Source: Bin5 sp965218625
Lineage (GTDB): Bacteria; Chloroflexota; Anaerolineae; Caldilineales; Caldilineaceae
Reading direction: 5' to 3'
Length of the DNA: 64,000 bases
NCBI GenBank assembly: GCA_965218625.1
Contig: CBDCLG010000012.1
Span: 124,001-188,000 of the forward strand
Shown: one piece after another, positions 1-9,050 of the stretch
Layout: each line of letters starts with the position of its first letter
Position numbering within the stretch: position 1 is the stretch's first letter
The notes under the pieces: generated by a model
The model's input: only the letters and a program-made list of their open reading frames with translations
What the model was told of the DNA's origin: nothing
Databases searched by the model: none
Position numbers and translations under genes: made by a program

Positions 1-156
1 CCTTCGTTTCAGTGTAACCGAATCCGAGGGGCGCGCAAAGCGGGTCCGAAATCCGGGCGGAGGTGGGCGTAGTTTTCGCCCGTAAACTGCCGGAAAGATC
101 GGGCGCAAGTTGCCCGGTGTCAGGCGAAAACAGTGACACTTTTTTTGCAGCTTGTT

Positions 157-185
157 TTGAGAATTCAAGCCGCCGATGGTATTCT
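157..185 (+). promoter_or_regulatory. Probable sigma70 promoter of nadCA
   Basis: A -35 box TTGAGA (157-162) and a -10 box TATTCT (180-185) are separated by exactly 17 bases, about 100 bases before nadC. The fit to the sigma70 consensus is moderate; no start-site data exist. The rest of 1-285 holds no gene that I can support. Confidence 0.45.
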
Positions 186-285
186 ACGGTCGATACCCAG
201 TCAGCATCAGAGAATAGCGCCGACTCAGAAAGGCCGAGTGAATTTTCGTACGGGTAAGGCAGTTATTTCCACCGAAGGTGCGTAG

Positions 286-1167
286 ATGGAGGGAATCGTT
301 GAACAGGCCAGGCCTGCCGTGCTCTTTGCGCTGCAGGAGGACATTGGGGACGGTGACGTAACATCGCTGGCGACGATCCAGCCGGATATGGAGGCTGAGG
401 GCCTGTTCTTGGCGAAAGCGCCCGGGGTCATTGCCGGGCTGGAGATCGTCGAAATTGTCTATCAGGTGCTGGAAGAGGAGTTTGCGCCGGGCGGCGGGCT
501 TGGTTCGAGAGAGGAATCGGCGCCGGTCCGGTTTTGCGCATATGTGGATGAAGGTGAATCGGTTGAGGCGGGAACGGTCGTCGCCCGGGCGGCCGGAGGG
601 GCGCAAAGCCTGCTGACTGCGGAGCGGGTGGCGTTGAACTTCCTGCAGCGGATGTCCGGCATTGCGACGATGACCAAGCGCTACGTGGAGGCGGCAAAAG
701 GGAGCGCCGCCGTCATCCTGGATACGCGCAAGACGGCGCCGGGGCTGCGTTTTTTTGACAAGAGGGCGGTGGCGCGGGGCGGGGGCGAGAATCATCGCTT
801 CGGCCTTTTCGATATGGCGCTGATAAAGGACAATCACATTGCTGCGGCGGGCGGTATCACGCCTGCGGTGCAGCGCGTACGGGCCCGCAATAACGGAGTT
901 CCGATCGAAGTGGAGGTCGCGGATTTCACCCAGCTGGAGGAAGCGCTCGCCCTCGACCTGGACCGGATTCTGCTAGACAATATGACGGCGGAACAGATCG
1001 GCGAGGCGGTTCGAATCGCCGGCGGCCGTACGCCCCTCGAAGCTTCCGGCGGCGTGAACCTGGACAATGTGGCTGCGATTGCCGCCACCGGCGTCGACTC
1101 GATTTCAGTAGGCGCGCTTACGCACTCAGTCCCGGCGCTGGACATCAGTTTCGACCTGGTTCAGTGA
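286..1167 (+). CDS. nadC: Quinolinate phosphoribosyltransferase (nicotinate-nucleotide diphosphorylase, carboxylating)
   Basis: This 293-residue enzyme converts quinolinate and PRPP to nicotinate mononucleotide, CO2 and PPi in de novo NAD synthesis. An N-terminal sandwich domain starts near ALQEDIGDGDVTS. The PRPP-binding barrel has the family signature LDTRKTAPGLR followed by KDNHI, and the late ASGGVNL and GVDSISVGALTHS stretches. Length is normal for the family. The ATG at 286 follows a purine-rich GAAGG stretch. nadA lies 55 bases downstream on the same strand, so the two form a NAD operon; nadB is not in the window. Confidence 0.95.
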   Translation: MEGIVEQARPAVLFALQEDIGDGDVTSLATIQPDMEAEGLFLAKAPGVIAGLEIVEIVYQVLEEEFAPGGGLGSREESAPVRFCAYVDEGESVEAGTVVARAAGGAQSLLTAERVALNFLQRMSGIATMTKRYVEAAKGSAAVILDTRKTAPGLRFFDKRAVARGGGENHRFGLFDMALIKDNHIAAAGGITPAVQRVRARNNGVPIEVEVADFTQLEEALALDLDRILLDNMTAEQIGEAVRIAGGRTPLEASGGVNLDNVAAIAATGVDSISVGALTHSVPALDISFDLVQ

Positions 1168-1222
1168 CGGGGCGGCGAAGGATATCGACACGAGACTTGC
1201 AATTCGGAATGAGGAACGACCC

Positions 1223-2356
1223 ATGACGATGGCAACGAAAGCATCACCCCTGGCAGAGCTCACCGATGCCGGGCTGATGTACGAGGCTCTCGCGCGCAAG
1301 CTGCACAATGTGGCGCTGGACGTTGAGTTACGTATTAAGGCCGACTTGGCCGCGCAGATCAACCGCCTGAAGAAGGAACGGAATGCCGTCATTCTCGGCC
1401 ACAACTACATGGAAGCAGCGCTCTTCCATTCGATCCCCGATTTTGTCGGCGACTCGCTCTACCTGAGCCGGATGGCGGCGCAGACCGATAAGGATGTGAT
1501 CGTATTCTGCGGGGTCGAATTCATGGCGGAGACGGCCAAGATACTCAGCCCTGACAAGACGGTCCTGCTGCCGGCGGAGAAGGCGGGTTGCTCGCTGGCG
1601 GCCAGCATCACAGGGGAGGACGTGCGGCGTCTCAAGGCGCAATACCCCGGCGTACCGGTGGTCACCTACGTGAATACCTATGCCGACGTCAAGGCCGAGA
1701 CCGATGTCTGCTGCACGAGCGGCAATGCGGTCGCGGTGGTCAACTCTCTGGATTCGGACCGGGTCATCTTCATTCCCGACGAGTATCTGGCGAGGAACGT
1801 GGCGCAAGAGACGGGCAAGCAGATCATCATTCCCCGCGACGTGGGCGGGAATACTCTTGACGGCGACCTTACCGATCCGCAGACGCTCGACGCAGAGACG
1901 GGCCATCCGATCATCCCGCTTGATACTGAGGCTTTTGACCTGATCGGCTGGCACGGGCGCTGCGAGGTCCACGAGAAGTTCACCGTGCAGGATATTGAGA
2001 ACGTTCGCAGGCAGTACCCCGATGTCTCGATTGTCGCGCACCCGGAGTGCAGCCCGGAGGTGGTGGCCGCGTCAGATTTTACCGGCAGCACGACATCGAT
2101 GATCCGCTACGTGGAGGAGACGGACGCAAGGCGCTATCTGCTGCTGACCGAGTGCTCGATGGGCGACAACATCATCGGCGCGAACCCGGACAAGGAGATG
2201 CTGCGACTTTGCTCGGTGCGCTGCCCCCACATGAGCCAGATCACGATGGAGGATACGCTGGCTGCGCTGGAGAAGATGCAGTATGAGATCAGCGTGCCGG
2301 AGGAGATTCTGACAAGGGCGGCTCGTTCGGTGCAGAGGATGGTCGAGATAGGGTAG
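1223..2356 (+). CDS. nadA: Quinolinate synthase A
   Basis: This 377-residue 4Fe-4S enzyme condenses iminoaspartate with dihydroxyacetone phosphate to give quinolinate, the substrate of the NadC encoded just upstream. Diagnostic stretches are VILGHNYMEAALF near residue 58, VFCGVEFMAETAKIL, and three conserved cysteine sites: GCSLA, VCCTSGNA and ECSMGDN, which would hold the cluster. HPECSPEV is also typical. The gene is intact and ends about 240 bases before a strong terminator. Confidence 0.95.
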   Translation: MTMATKASPLAELTDAGLMYEALARKLHNVALDVELRIKADLAAQINRLKKERNAVILGHNYMEAALFHSIPDFVGDSLYLSRMAAQTDKDVIVFCGVEFMAETAKILSPDKTVLLPAEKAGCSLAASITGEDVRRLKAQYPGVPVVTYVNTYADVKAETDVCCTSGNAVAVVNSLDSDRVIFIPDEYLARNVAQETGKQIIIPRDVGGNTLDGDLTDPQTLDAETGHPIIPLDTEAFDLIGWHGRCEVHEKFTVQDIENVRRQYPDVSIVAHPECSPEVVAASDFTGSTTSMIRYVEETDARRYLLLTECSMGDNIIGANPDKEMLRLCSVRCPHMSQITMEDTLAALEKMQYEISVPEEILTRAARSVQRMVEIG

Positions 2357-2592
2357 GGTTCGTTGACATTTGTCTGAACTGTGATTCATCTGATTTGTGT
2401 GATTGACACAGTTCGCGGCGCTGGCTCCATGAGCGGGCTTCGTTAACGAGAATCTGGTGAATCAGGGTCCAATCTGTTTTCGGATAGCGTGTAGATGTTG
2501 CCTGGTTGAATGGTCTTCTAAAACGTCAACGAGAACCAGTTGCCTGCCTGATGCAGGTCAGCCGCTGTATATCTTTCGGAGCGGGATCACGC

Positions 2593-2630
2593 GCCGGACA
2601 TCTCGAAGGCAGAGGTGTCCGGCTTTTTTG
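2593..2630 (+). terminator. Rho-independent terminator after nadCA
   Basis: GCCGGACA pairs with TGTCCGGC around a short loop and is followed by six T residues. It closes the nadC-nadA operon and faces the minus-strand siroheme genes. The rest of 2357-2592 shows no gene; I saw no clear riboswitch consensus in it. Confidence 0.85.
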
Positions 2631-2688
2631 TTCCATTTAGCGGGTCGGCCGTCAGGGGTCGCGTTCCGCGCTCTTGCCAAGCCGGGGG

Positions 2689-3480
2689 CTAAGGGGCTGG
2701 CCGCTCCATCTGGACGAAACCTGCGCCGCCTTCGTCGGGCGTGAACCAGTCGAGCCGGTCTCGCAAGGTGACGACATCACCGAATACGAGGACGGCAGGC
2801 GCGTGAATCCGCGTGTCGGCCATCGCCTGCGGCAGGCCGGCCAGGGTCGAGCAGACCACGCGCTGTTGCCGAGTGGTCGCGCTGCCAATTGCGGCGGCGG
2901 GAGAGTCTTGATTGCGGCCATGCCGGAGCAGTGTATCGCAGATATTGCTCACCTGCCGCGCGCCCATCATGACGACGAGGGTGGGCAGTAGCGCAACTTG
3001 CGACCAATCGACCGCCGATTCCTCTTTGGCTGGATCTTCGTTGCCGGTAACAACGACGAAGGCGCTCGCCAGGCCCCGATGGGTAACGGGGATGCCGGCA
3101 TAGGCGGGCGCGGCGATGGCGGCGCTGACGCCGGGCACAACTTCAAAGGGGAGGCCCGCCGCTGCAAGCGCCAGGCACTCCTCTGCGCCGCGACCGAAGA
3201 CGAAGCCGTCGCCGCCTTTGAGTCGCACGACCTGTAACCCGGCCTGCACACGGTTGACCAGAAGGGCATTGATCTCGTCCTGCGGCATCGTATTTGGCCT
3301 GTGGCCTTGCTTGCCGACGAAGATGCGCTCCGCCTGCAGACGGATTTCCTGCAGAAGCTCGCGGGCGATCAGGCGATCGTAAATGACGACGTCGGCGGCG
3401 CGCAGAAGCGACAGGCCGCGCACACTGATCAGGTCGGCGCGGCCCGGTCCGGCGCCCACAAGGAAAGCTTTTCCTGTCAT
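2689..3480 (-). CDS. cobA: Uroporphyrinogen-III C-methyltransferase (SUMT)
   Basis: This 263-residue SAM-dependent enzyme methylates uroporphyrinogen III at C2 and C7 to precorrin-2, the branch point to siroheme and cobalamin. The N-terminal VGAGPGRADLISVRG loop and VVIYDRL are SUMT signatures. VRLKGGDGFVFGRGAEE is the second family motif and GIPVTHRG follows. Length matches stand-alone SUMT. It starts 34 bases after the dehydrogenase gene on the same strand, so the pair reads as a siroheme operon. Confidence 0.93.
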   Translation of the reverse strand: MTGKAFLVGAGPGRADLISVRGLSLLRAADVVIYDRLIARELLQEIRLQAERIFVGKQGHRPNTMPQDEINALLVNRVQAGLQVVRLKGGDGFVFGRGAEECLALAAAGLPFEVVPGVSAAIAAPAYAGIPVTHRGLASAFVVVTGNEDPAKEESAVDWSQVALLPTLVVMMGARQVSNICDTLLRHGRNQDSPAAAIGSATTRQQRVVCSTLAGLPQAMADTRIHAPAVLVFGDVVTLRDRLDWFTPDEGGAGFVQMERPAP

Positions 3481-3514
3481 GGCCGCTCCTCGCTGCTTGC
3501 GGGATAGTACCGAG

Positions 3515-3970
3515 TCACGAATCGGACGCCAGCAGCGCGGCGATCTTGTCGCGGACTGAGGTGGCCTGCCGCGGGCGCCCTGAAATCGTGCTGACCGAAA
3601 CGATCAGGTCGCCGCTGCGGTGGACGGCGGGCGAGTGGAAGTTCCCCTCGGCGGGTGCGTCGGCGACGTTCACGAGCAGGCCGCGATCACGGGCGGCGTG
3701 CGCGATCTGACTATTGACGGCCCGCAAGTTGGTGGCGGCGAAGACCAAGCCGGCGCCGTCGAGGTCTTGCTCGCGAAAAGTCCTTTGCTCCCAGACGATT
3801 TTGTTGCCAGCGGCCCAAGCCTGCAACTGTTCGGTTGCGGTCGGGCTGATCAGGCGCACGGGCACGCCGGCCGCGAGCAGGCTGCGCACTTTTCGCTCGC
3901 CGACAACGCCGCCGCCGACAACCACGGCGATGCCTCCGCGCAGATCTGTGATGGTGAGAGGGAAGCGCAT
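3515..3970 (-). CDS. Precorrin-2 dehydrogenase / sirohydrochlorin ferrochelatase family protein
   Basis: This protein of about 151 residues resembles the N-terminal half of CysG. It oxidises precorrin-2 to sirohydrochlorin with NAD and may insert iron. MRFPLTITDLRGG leads into the Rossmann stretch VVGGGVVGERKVRSLLAAG, then LVFAATN and VNVADAP. NFHSPAVHRSGDLIVSVST is a family hallmark. I chose the ATG at 3970 because AAGGAAGC stands just before it; a longer frame upstream to 4081 lacks family similarity. It supplies the step after the CobA product encoded downstream. Confidence 0.88.
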   Translation of the reverse strand: MRFPLTITDLRGGIAVVVGGGVVGERKVRSLLAAGVPVRLISPTATEQLQAWAAGNKIVWEQRTFREQDLDGAGLVFAATNLRAVNSQIAHAARDRGLLVNVADAPAEGNFHSPAVHRSGDLIVSVSTISGRPRQATSVRDKIAALLASDS

Positions 3971-4212
3971 GATTGCTTCCTTACGAGCTAAGGCCCTATC
4001 GCGGTTGTCATTTGACCAGCAACCATTCGCGTGACGGTGGTTTGGAAGGGGCAGTTCTACTTTCCTCAAGTTTCCGGGCAATTCAGCGTCTAGAATGAGT
4101 ACGACGTCAATCTATTCAGCCAGTGCAATCTTGTGGCGACAAGACTTACTCAGCCAATAATGAATCAGGTTGAACGCATTTCAGGGGTTTCCTTCAAATT
4201 TACGACAGGGAC

Positions 4213-4242
4213 GAGGGCTTACCACCCCGAGGGCAAAGCCCT
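4213..4242. repeat. Short inverted repeat after the ATPase/nuclease-like pair
   Basis: AGGGCTT and AAGCCCT face each other across about 16 bases, just past the stop of the small minus-strand gene. It could be a weak terminator, but there is no T tract, so its role is open. Confidence 0.35.
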
Positions 4243-4247
4243 GGTTT

Positions 4248-4829
4248 TCACTCGCTCCTTTTGAGAAGCTGTTTGAGAGTGATTGGCCAATTCAATGTGT
4301 AATGGATCTTGAGACCATCATACTCATCGAATGGAAACGGTATTCGGGGATCGTTCCTTATTGGCTGCTTGTCAAACCTTTCACTGAGCTTCTTTCCGAT
4401 CTCTATGTGCCTGACTTCAAGATCCTCTTCAGACAACGAGGAAGTTAGGTCTAGGTTGAAGACGGAAAGTAGGTAGTGCAGTATCGACGTCGACCATTTG
4501 AGTTGCCTTCGTCCATCCTCTTCCTCCTCATCGGAGTTGCGAATAGTTCTCTTGAACTCCATGAAGATTGCATAGCATTGACCCAACGATTCTCCGACCA
4601 ACAGAAAATCACAACGGCTCCCCCACAGTTTGTCCTTTCTGTGTCTAAGAATCCGCCACTCTTGAATCTTCTCAGGCTGGAGAATGATCGCAGGACCTGG
4701 TATCTTTCTGACCTCAAGCTTCACGTCGTCATTTTCGTCCCAGAGCACTGCGGTCTGGCTAGTTTTTTTAAAATCCTCTTGTCTCTTTTCGGGCAACACG
4801 TTCTCGTCGAGCCATGCAACGAAATCCAC
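4248..4829 (-). CDS. Putative PD-(D/E)xK-like protein paired with an AAA ATPase
   Basis: This is an unrecognised protein of about 193 residues. RCDFLLV followed by YAIFMEFKRT gives an Asp near residue 74 and an E-x-K near residues 91-93, the layout of a PD-(D/E)xK nuclease core. QLKWSTSILHYLL could form the following helix. No named family could be assigned by eye. I start it at GTG 4829: GAGGA lies 9 bases before it, and it begins one base after the ATPase stop, implying translational coupling. An open frame extends to 4871 inside the ATPase gene. Base composition is less GC-rich than in flanking genes, which hints at transfer. The nuclease role is inference. Confidence 0.6.
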   Translation of the reverse strand: MDFVAWLDENVLPEKRQEDFKKTSQTAVLWDENDDVKLEVRKIPGPAIILQPEKIQEWRILRHRKDKLWGSRCDFLLVGESLGQCYAIFMEFKRTIRNSDEEEEDGRRQLKWSTSILHYLLSVFNLDLTSSLSEEDLEVRHIEIGKKLSERFDKQPIRNDPRIPFPFDEYDGLKIHYTLNWPITLKQLLKRSE

Positions 4830-4830
4830 T

Positions 4831-6282
4831 CTAGGATTCCTCCTCAATCGCCAGACGAGAAGCCAACTCATTCGCTCTACTGTTTATCTCGTCTATCGTC
4901 TCGTCAAATACCGGCATATCGATTCCATATTTGTCTATTCTGCAGCGTGTGAGTCCGCCGTTATGTGCCACGTAAGCCCGGATGTCCTCCGGCGGAATAC
5001 TAACGTCGTAACCTAAACGTTCCATTGTCTCCTCTCGCCGCTCGAATTCGCTATTCAGCATGATCAGGTTGTTTATCTCTTTAACAATATAGTCACTGTG
5101 TGTAGTAATCAGCACGCGCATACCACCCTCCACAAGACGCGCCAATAGCCGCGCAAACTGAATCTGGTTTGCGGTGTCGAGATGGCTCTCCGGCTCGTCA
5201 ATAATTAAAAAGCGGCTGCTCCTTCTTCCCATGAAATATCCAAGGTAAAAGTACAGGTTGGACATTTCCCATACAGATGAAGACGCAAGATGAAGAGGGA
5301 TATCAAAACTCGATTTGCTGTCGGCGCCTGAAGTGAAACGCAAGGCCCCGTTTCGACTTTCAAAAACTCCGCCCATCATCTTCTCTATGTCCGCAGGAAG
5401 GACATTTGGCAGCTTGTCCGTGTATGCCTCAACCTCCTCAGGAATACTTCGAACAAAGTCAATGTTGTCATGAATAGGAACAGCGTAACGGCTTGTGCTT
5501 CGCAGCGGGTCGGAGCCTTCCAAGGGTTCTCCGTTTCCCCTTGCTTCTTGTTGTTGTAACTGACGCACGACCTGGCTCCGTACATAGTCCAGTTCATTTA
5601 AAAACAAAGGAATGCTGTGACGCGCCGACGAAAAGATAAATGGCATCGTCTTCGGTCCAAACAATTCCCGCAACAGGATTTGCGGATACACGAATCCTAG
5701 TGCGTCCCGAACGATTCCAGTTAGAGAAGCCAAGTCCAATGATGTCTCACGGTCCTCCAGGGAAGCGGCGACCTTGGTACCGTCGTATCCGATTGTCACC
5801 TTGACGCCTGCGAGACTGATCGACGCTTTGGCACCTGGAGGAATGGAATAGAGCAAATTGCGGGCCGTAACTAGCGCACGATCTAGATCCAGTTCGAGAC
5901 ATGCCTCCGAAAATTGGTCGTGCGATGTGTTAAACACATGGTATATGCCGTGCTCAGAGAATTCACGTGTCAATTCTTGAATCAGGCGGGCTTGCTCACG
6001 CGCCAGGAATTCACCATCTAGATTCCAGGAAACCTGCCTTTCCGCAATCAACTGGCTGACAACCTCTTCTGTCGACAAAGAGGCTGCCTCAGCGAAATGG
6101 GTCTGAAGAAATCGAGTCACTGACTCTTCCCTGAGGAGTCCGGTTATGCCACTCAAGAATCCATAAAGTGAATAGACTATGTAAGTCTTGCCGGTGTTGT
6201 TGCGGCCGGCAATGATCGTCAGATCACCCAGTTCCAATTCAGCTTCGTCAATTGGACCGATATTTTTGAACCGGAACTTCAT
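4831..6282 (-). CDS. AAA/ABC-type ATPase of an uncharacterised two-gene module
   Basis: This 483-residue ATPase of the SMC/OLD-like AAA_15/AAA_21 kind opens with MKFRFKNIGPIDEAELEL. Walker A is GRNNTGKT near residue 26. A late signature-like LASSSVWEMSNLYFY precedes Walker B FLIIDEPESHLD, and ITTHSDYIV supplies the switch His. The tail after residue 420 does not look like the TOPRIM domain of OLD nucleases. GGGGAGG sits 8 bases before the ATG. The small gene downstream starts one base after its stop. Such ATPase plus nuclease pairs are common in anti-phage systems; that role is inferred from architecture only. Confidence 0.8.
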   Translation of the reverse strand: MKFRFKNIGPIDEAELELGDLTIIAGRNNTGKTYIVYSLYGFLSGITGLLREESVTRFLQTHFAEAASLSTEEVVSQLIAERQVSWNLDGEFLAREQARLIQELTREFSEHGIYHVFNTSHDQFSEACLELDLDRALVTARNLLYSIPPGAKASISLAGVKVTIGYDGTKVAASLEDRETSLDLASLTGIVRDALGFVYPQILLRELFGPKTMPFIFSSARHSIPLFLNELDYVRSQVVRQLQQQEARGNGEPLEGSDPLRSTSRYAVPIHDNIDFVRSIPEEVEAYTDKLPNVLPADIEKMMGGVFESRNGALRFTSGADSKSSFDIPLHLASSSVWEMSNLYFYLGYFMGRRSSRFLIIDEPESHLDTANQIQFARLLARLVEGGMRVLITTHSDYIVKEINNLIMLNSEFERREETMERLGYDVSIPPEDIRAYVAHNGGLTRCRIDKYGIDMPVFDETIDEINSRANELASRLAIEEES

Positions 6283-6404
6283 CTTATTGCCCTCCCCATG
6301 TCAATGAGGCCAATCGTCCTGACGCTAATCACTTTGGTTTCTTCAGGCTTTCAATTGTTATCGATGACGCAATACCTGACAAACCGGATGCACTTGAAGC
6401 CCGC

Positions 6405-6473
6405 TTGATACCCTACCATCGATTGCACGCTCAAGGCAGCCTGGTCATGCCGACACCTTATTGATACCCTACC
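6405..6473. repeat. 13-bp direct repeat flanking the folKP stop
   Basis: TTGATACCCTACC occurs at 6405-6417 and again at 6461-6473, where it overlaps the folKP stop codon. It lies at the edge between folKP and the ATPase module. No third copy was seen beyond the other end of the module, so an insertion-site duplication is not proven. Confidence 0.6.
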
Positions 6474-7842
6474 CTTCACGACCCTCCAAGATTGCCCGCA
6501 CTACGCGCAACGCCTGCACATTTTCGCGCACGTCGTGGACGCGCACAATGCGCGCGCCGCGTTCGACGGCGAGGACGTTTGCGGCAATCGTGGCGGCGAG
6601 CCGCTCCTCGACCGGCGCGCCGGCGGCCAGCTTGCCGAGGAACCCCTTGCGGGAAGCGCCGAACAGGAGCGGGTAGCCCAGATCGGTCAACTCATCTAGG
6701 CGGCGGATGAGCGCGACGTGTTGCGAGAGGGACTTGCCGAAGCCGATGCCGGGGTCGATGACTCTGTGCCAGCGGGCGACGCCGGCGCGGCGGGCCAGGT
6801 CGAGCGCGCGGTCCAGCTGCTGGCGCACGTCCGAAACGATGTCTGTAGATGGTGTTTCGTTCTGTGCGTCCCGCTCCCGGTTGTCGACATGGAGTGGGGC
6901 GCGGTTGTCCATCAACACCAGGGGAACGCGGCGTCTGGCGGCCAGCGCGGCCATGGCAGGCAAGGGTTGTGGGGTACCTTGCCGGGGGCTGCCGGCATCG
7001 TGCAGGCCGGAGACATCGTTGAGCCAGACGGCGCCGGCGTCCAGCGCGGCCTCTGCCACCTCGACGCGAAAGGTGTCGATGGAAAGGGGCAGATCAAGCT
7101 CGTTTCGCAGGGCGCTAATGACCGGCGCCACGCGGCCGACCTCCTCCTCGATCGGAATATCGGCGTGGCCGGGCCGGGTCGAATAGCCGCCGACGTCGAT
7201 CGCGTCAGCGCCGGCGGCGGCGAACTGTCGCGCAAGCGTGCAGGCGGCGGCGACCGGGTCAGGGGCATCTCCCAGCCCGTCGCCGGAAAAGGAGTCGGGT
7301 GTCATGTTAAGAATTGCCATCACGCGCGCGGCTTGACCCCAGTGCCAAATGTCGTTGCCGAGCGGCATCACTCGCGGCGGCACAGGCGCCTGGAGCCGGT
7401 CCCACAGTTGGCGGACAGTAAGGTCCAGGCGGGGATGCCGCAGGTCCGGCTCCAGGTCCAGCAGCGGAGCCAGAACAAAGTCCCGTTCGGGAATGCGAAT
7501 GTGGGGAATCGTCAGGCTGGGCGTATCGACGACGGCATCATTGTAGAAGAGGATGTCCAGGTCGACGTTGCGGGGACCGTAGCGGACCGTCTTGGTGCGG
7601 CCTAGCTCGTCTTCGGTCCGTTTGAGCGCGCGCAGAAGGTCAGGCGGCGTCAGGCTTGTCGCTCCCCGGCAAACGGCGTTGAGGAAGAGCGGCTGGTCGG
7701 TCACGTGCATCGGTTGCGTCTCGTAGAGGTGGGACGTTTCCTCAACCGAGACATAGGCGTTCAAAGCGTCCAGGGCGGCGTGAATGAACGCGGCCCGGTC
7801 ACCGATGTTGCCACCAAGGGCGATATAGACTGTGTTCGTCAC
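6469..7842 (-). CDS. folKP: Fused HPPK-dihydropteroate synthase
   Basis: This protein of about 457 residues joins two folate enzymes. Residues 1-160 are 6-hydroxymethyl-7,8-dihydropterin pyrophosphokinase: VYIALGGNIGDR, then RYGPRNVDLDILFY and IPHIRIPERDFVL. Residues 175-457 are dihydropteroate synthase: MAILNMTPDSFSGDG, DVGGYSTRPGH, LNDVSG, VIDPGIGFGKS and LLFGASRKGFLG. It would pyrophosphorylate the pterin and then couple it to p-aminobenzoate. An open frame continues to 8436, but HPPK homology begins at VTNTVYIAL. GTG 7842 with GAGGAG just upstream is therefore the likely start. The order HPPK then DHPS is a known fusion type. Confidence 0.9.
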   Translation of the reverse strand: MTNTVYIALGGNIGDRAAFIHAALDALNAYVSVEETSHLYETQPMHVTDQPLFLNAVCRGATSLTPPDLLRALKRTEDELGRTKTVRYGPRNVDLDILFYNDAVVDTPSLTIPHIRIPERDFVLAPLLDLEPDLRHPRLDLTVRQLWDRLQAPVPPRVMPLGNDIWHWGQAARVMAILNMTPDSFSGDGLGDAPDPVAAACTLARQFAAAGADAIDVGGYSTRPGHADIPIEEEVGRVAPVISALRNELDLPLSIDTFRVEVAEAALDAGAVWLNDVSGLHDAGSPRQGTPQPLPAMAALAARRRVPLVLMDNRAPLHVDNRERDAQNETPSTDIVSDVRQQLDRALDLARRAGVARWHRVIDPGIGFGKSLSQHVALIRRLDELTDLGYPLLFGASRKGFLGKLAAGAPVEERLAATIAANVLAVERGARIVRVHDVRENVQALRVVRAILEGREG

Positions 7843-8167
7843 CGGACTCCTCTGTGGAACCGATTTCTTGGCCGCGCAGGGGTGGCGCTGAAGCTCCGCA
7901 GAAACACGCTTGAGCAGTACTTTCCTATCGACTATCAGTACCGATACGGCGGCGGATCGGACAGCCCAAAAACTCTGAAACAACAGCGCATTTAACCACA
8001 GGTTGGCCCTGAAACACAATCGGATTTTCGTTTTCGACCGGATGCCATTTGCTGGAGATTCGATTATACTAGGGTCGGAAAAGATATTGCTCTCGTCGCG
8101 CGCAGCGCCTCGGTAGCCGGTTGTGCAGCCTCGATCGCCAAGATTCGAAGATGTGGAGGGTTGCGGG

Positions 8168-8989
8168 ATGGATGAGCTCAGGGATGAGTATCCATTAACC
8201 GATGAGCAGAGTGCCGGATATCGACGCGACGGCTTTGTCAAACTGCCGAATGTGCTGTCGGCGGCGGTGCTGGAGGCGTACGGTGCGGAGTTCGCGCGCC
8301 TGGTCCAAGAGTTGAATCGGCAGACCCAGCCGATTGAAGAACGCAATACGTACGGCAAGGCGTTTCTGCAGATCACGAATCTGTGGGAGCACAGCGAGAC
8401 GGTTAGGGAATTCGTGCTCTGCAGGAGGCTGGGCAAGATCGCGGCAGAACTGATGGGCGTGGACGGAGTGCGGATCTATCACGATCAGGCACTGTACAAA
8501 GAGCCGGGGGGCGGCTTTACTCCGTGGCATGCCGACCAGTTCTACTGGCCGCTGGCGAATGACAACACGGTGACCGCGTGGATTCCGTTGCAGCCGGTAC
8601 CGCTTGAGATGGGGCCGCTGTCGTTCTGTGTTGGCAGCCACAAGTTGCTCAAGAACCGGGAAATGGCGATCAGCGACGAGAGTGAAGAGGAGATTGGTCG
8701 CACATTGAACGACTATGCGAAAGTGGTCAGGCCGTTTGGACTGGGCGAGGTCAGCTTTCACTCGGGTTGGACATTTCACCGGGCGGGGCCGAATGGGACC
8801 GAACGGATGCGGGCGGTGATGACGATAATTTATATGGAGGATGGGATGCGCGTTGCCGCGCCCAAGAACAGGAATCAGCAGGTGGACTGGGACCGTTGGC
8901 TGCCCGGCGCGCAGTTGGGCGCAGCGATTGATACGCCGTTGAATCCCGTTTGCTATAACAGGAAGGATGCAGCGGCGGTGTCAAAGTAA
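8168..8989 (+). CDS. Phytanoyl-CoA dioxygenase (PhyH) family protein
   Basis: This protein of about 273 residues belongs to the Fe(II)/2-oxoglutarate-dependent oxygenases. The iron triad is visible as H-x-D in PWHADQFYWPL and a distal His in SFHSGWTFHRAGPN. A 2-oxoglutarate-binding Arg is plausible in the RMRAVMTI stretch. The N-terminus DGFVKLPNVLS is typical. ATG 8168 has GGAGG 8 to 9 bases upstream, so I prefer it to the in-frame start 45 bases earlier. The substrate is unknown. The next gene is an alcohol dehydrogenase that begins about 60 bases later. Confidence 0.88.
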   Translation: MDELRDEYPLTDEQSAGYRRDGFVKLPNVLSAAVLEAYGAEFARLVQELNRQTQPIEERNTYGKAFLQITNLWEHSETVREFVLCRRLGKIAAELMGVDGVRIYHDQALYKEPGGGFTPWHADQFYWPLANDNTVTAWIPLQPVPLEMGPLSFCVGSHKLLKNREMAISDESEEEIGRTLNDYAKVVRPFGLGEVSFHSGWTFHRAGPNGTERMRAVMTIIYMEDGMRVAAPKNRNQQVDWDRWLPGAQLGAAIDTPLNPVCYNRKDAAAVSK

Positions 8990-9050
8990 CGTAGACTGGG
9001 TAGGTATCGGGCTGACGGATTGGCTATTGTGGGCTTGGGGGCTGAGCAAA

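Noticed and set aside
2400..2592. Possible cobalamin-type riboswitch (GTCAGCCGCTG near a terminator)
   Set aside because: The other conserved blocks are absent and the siroheme genes lie on the opposite strand.
7843..8436. N-terminal extension of folKP
   Set aside because: Sequence before VTNTVYIALGG is Ser/Arg-rich without HPPK similarity; a GTG with GAGGAG at 7842 explains the start.
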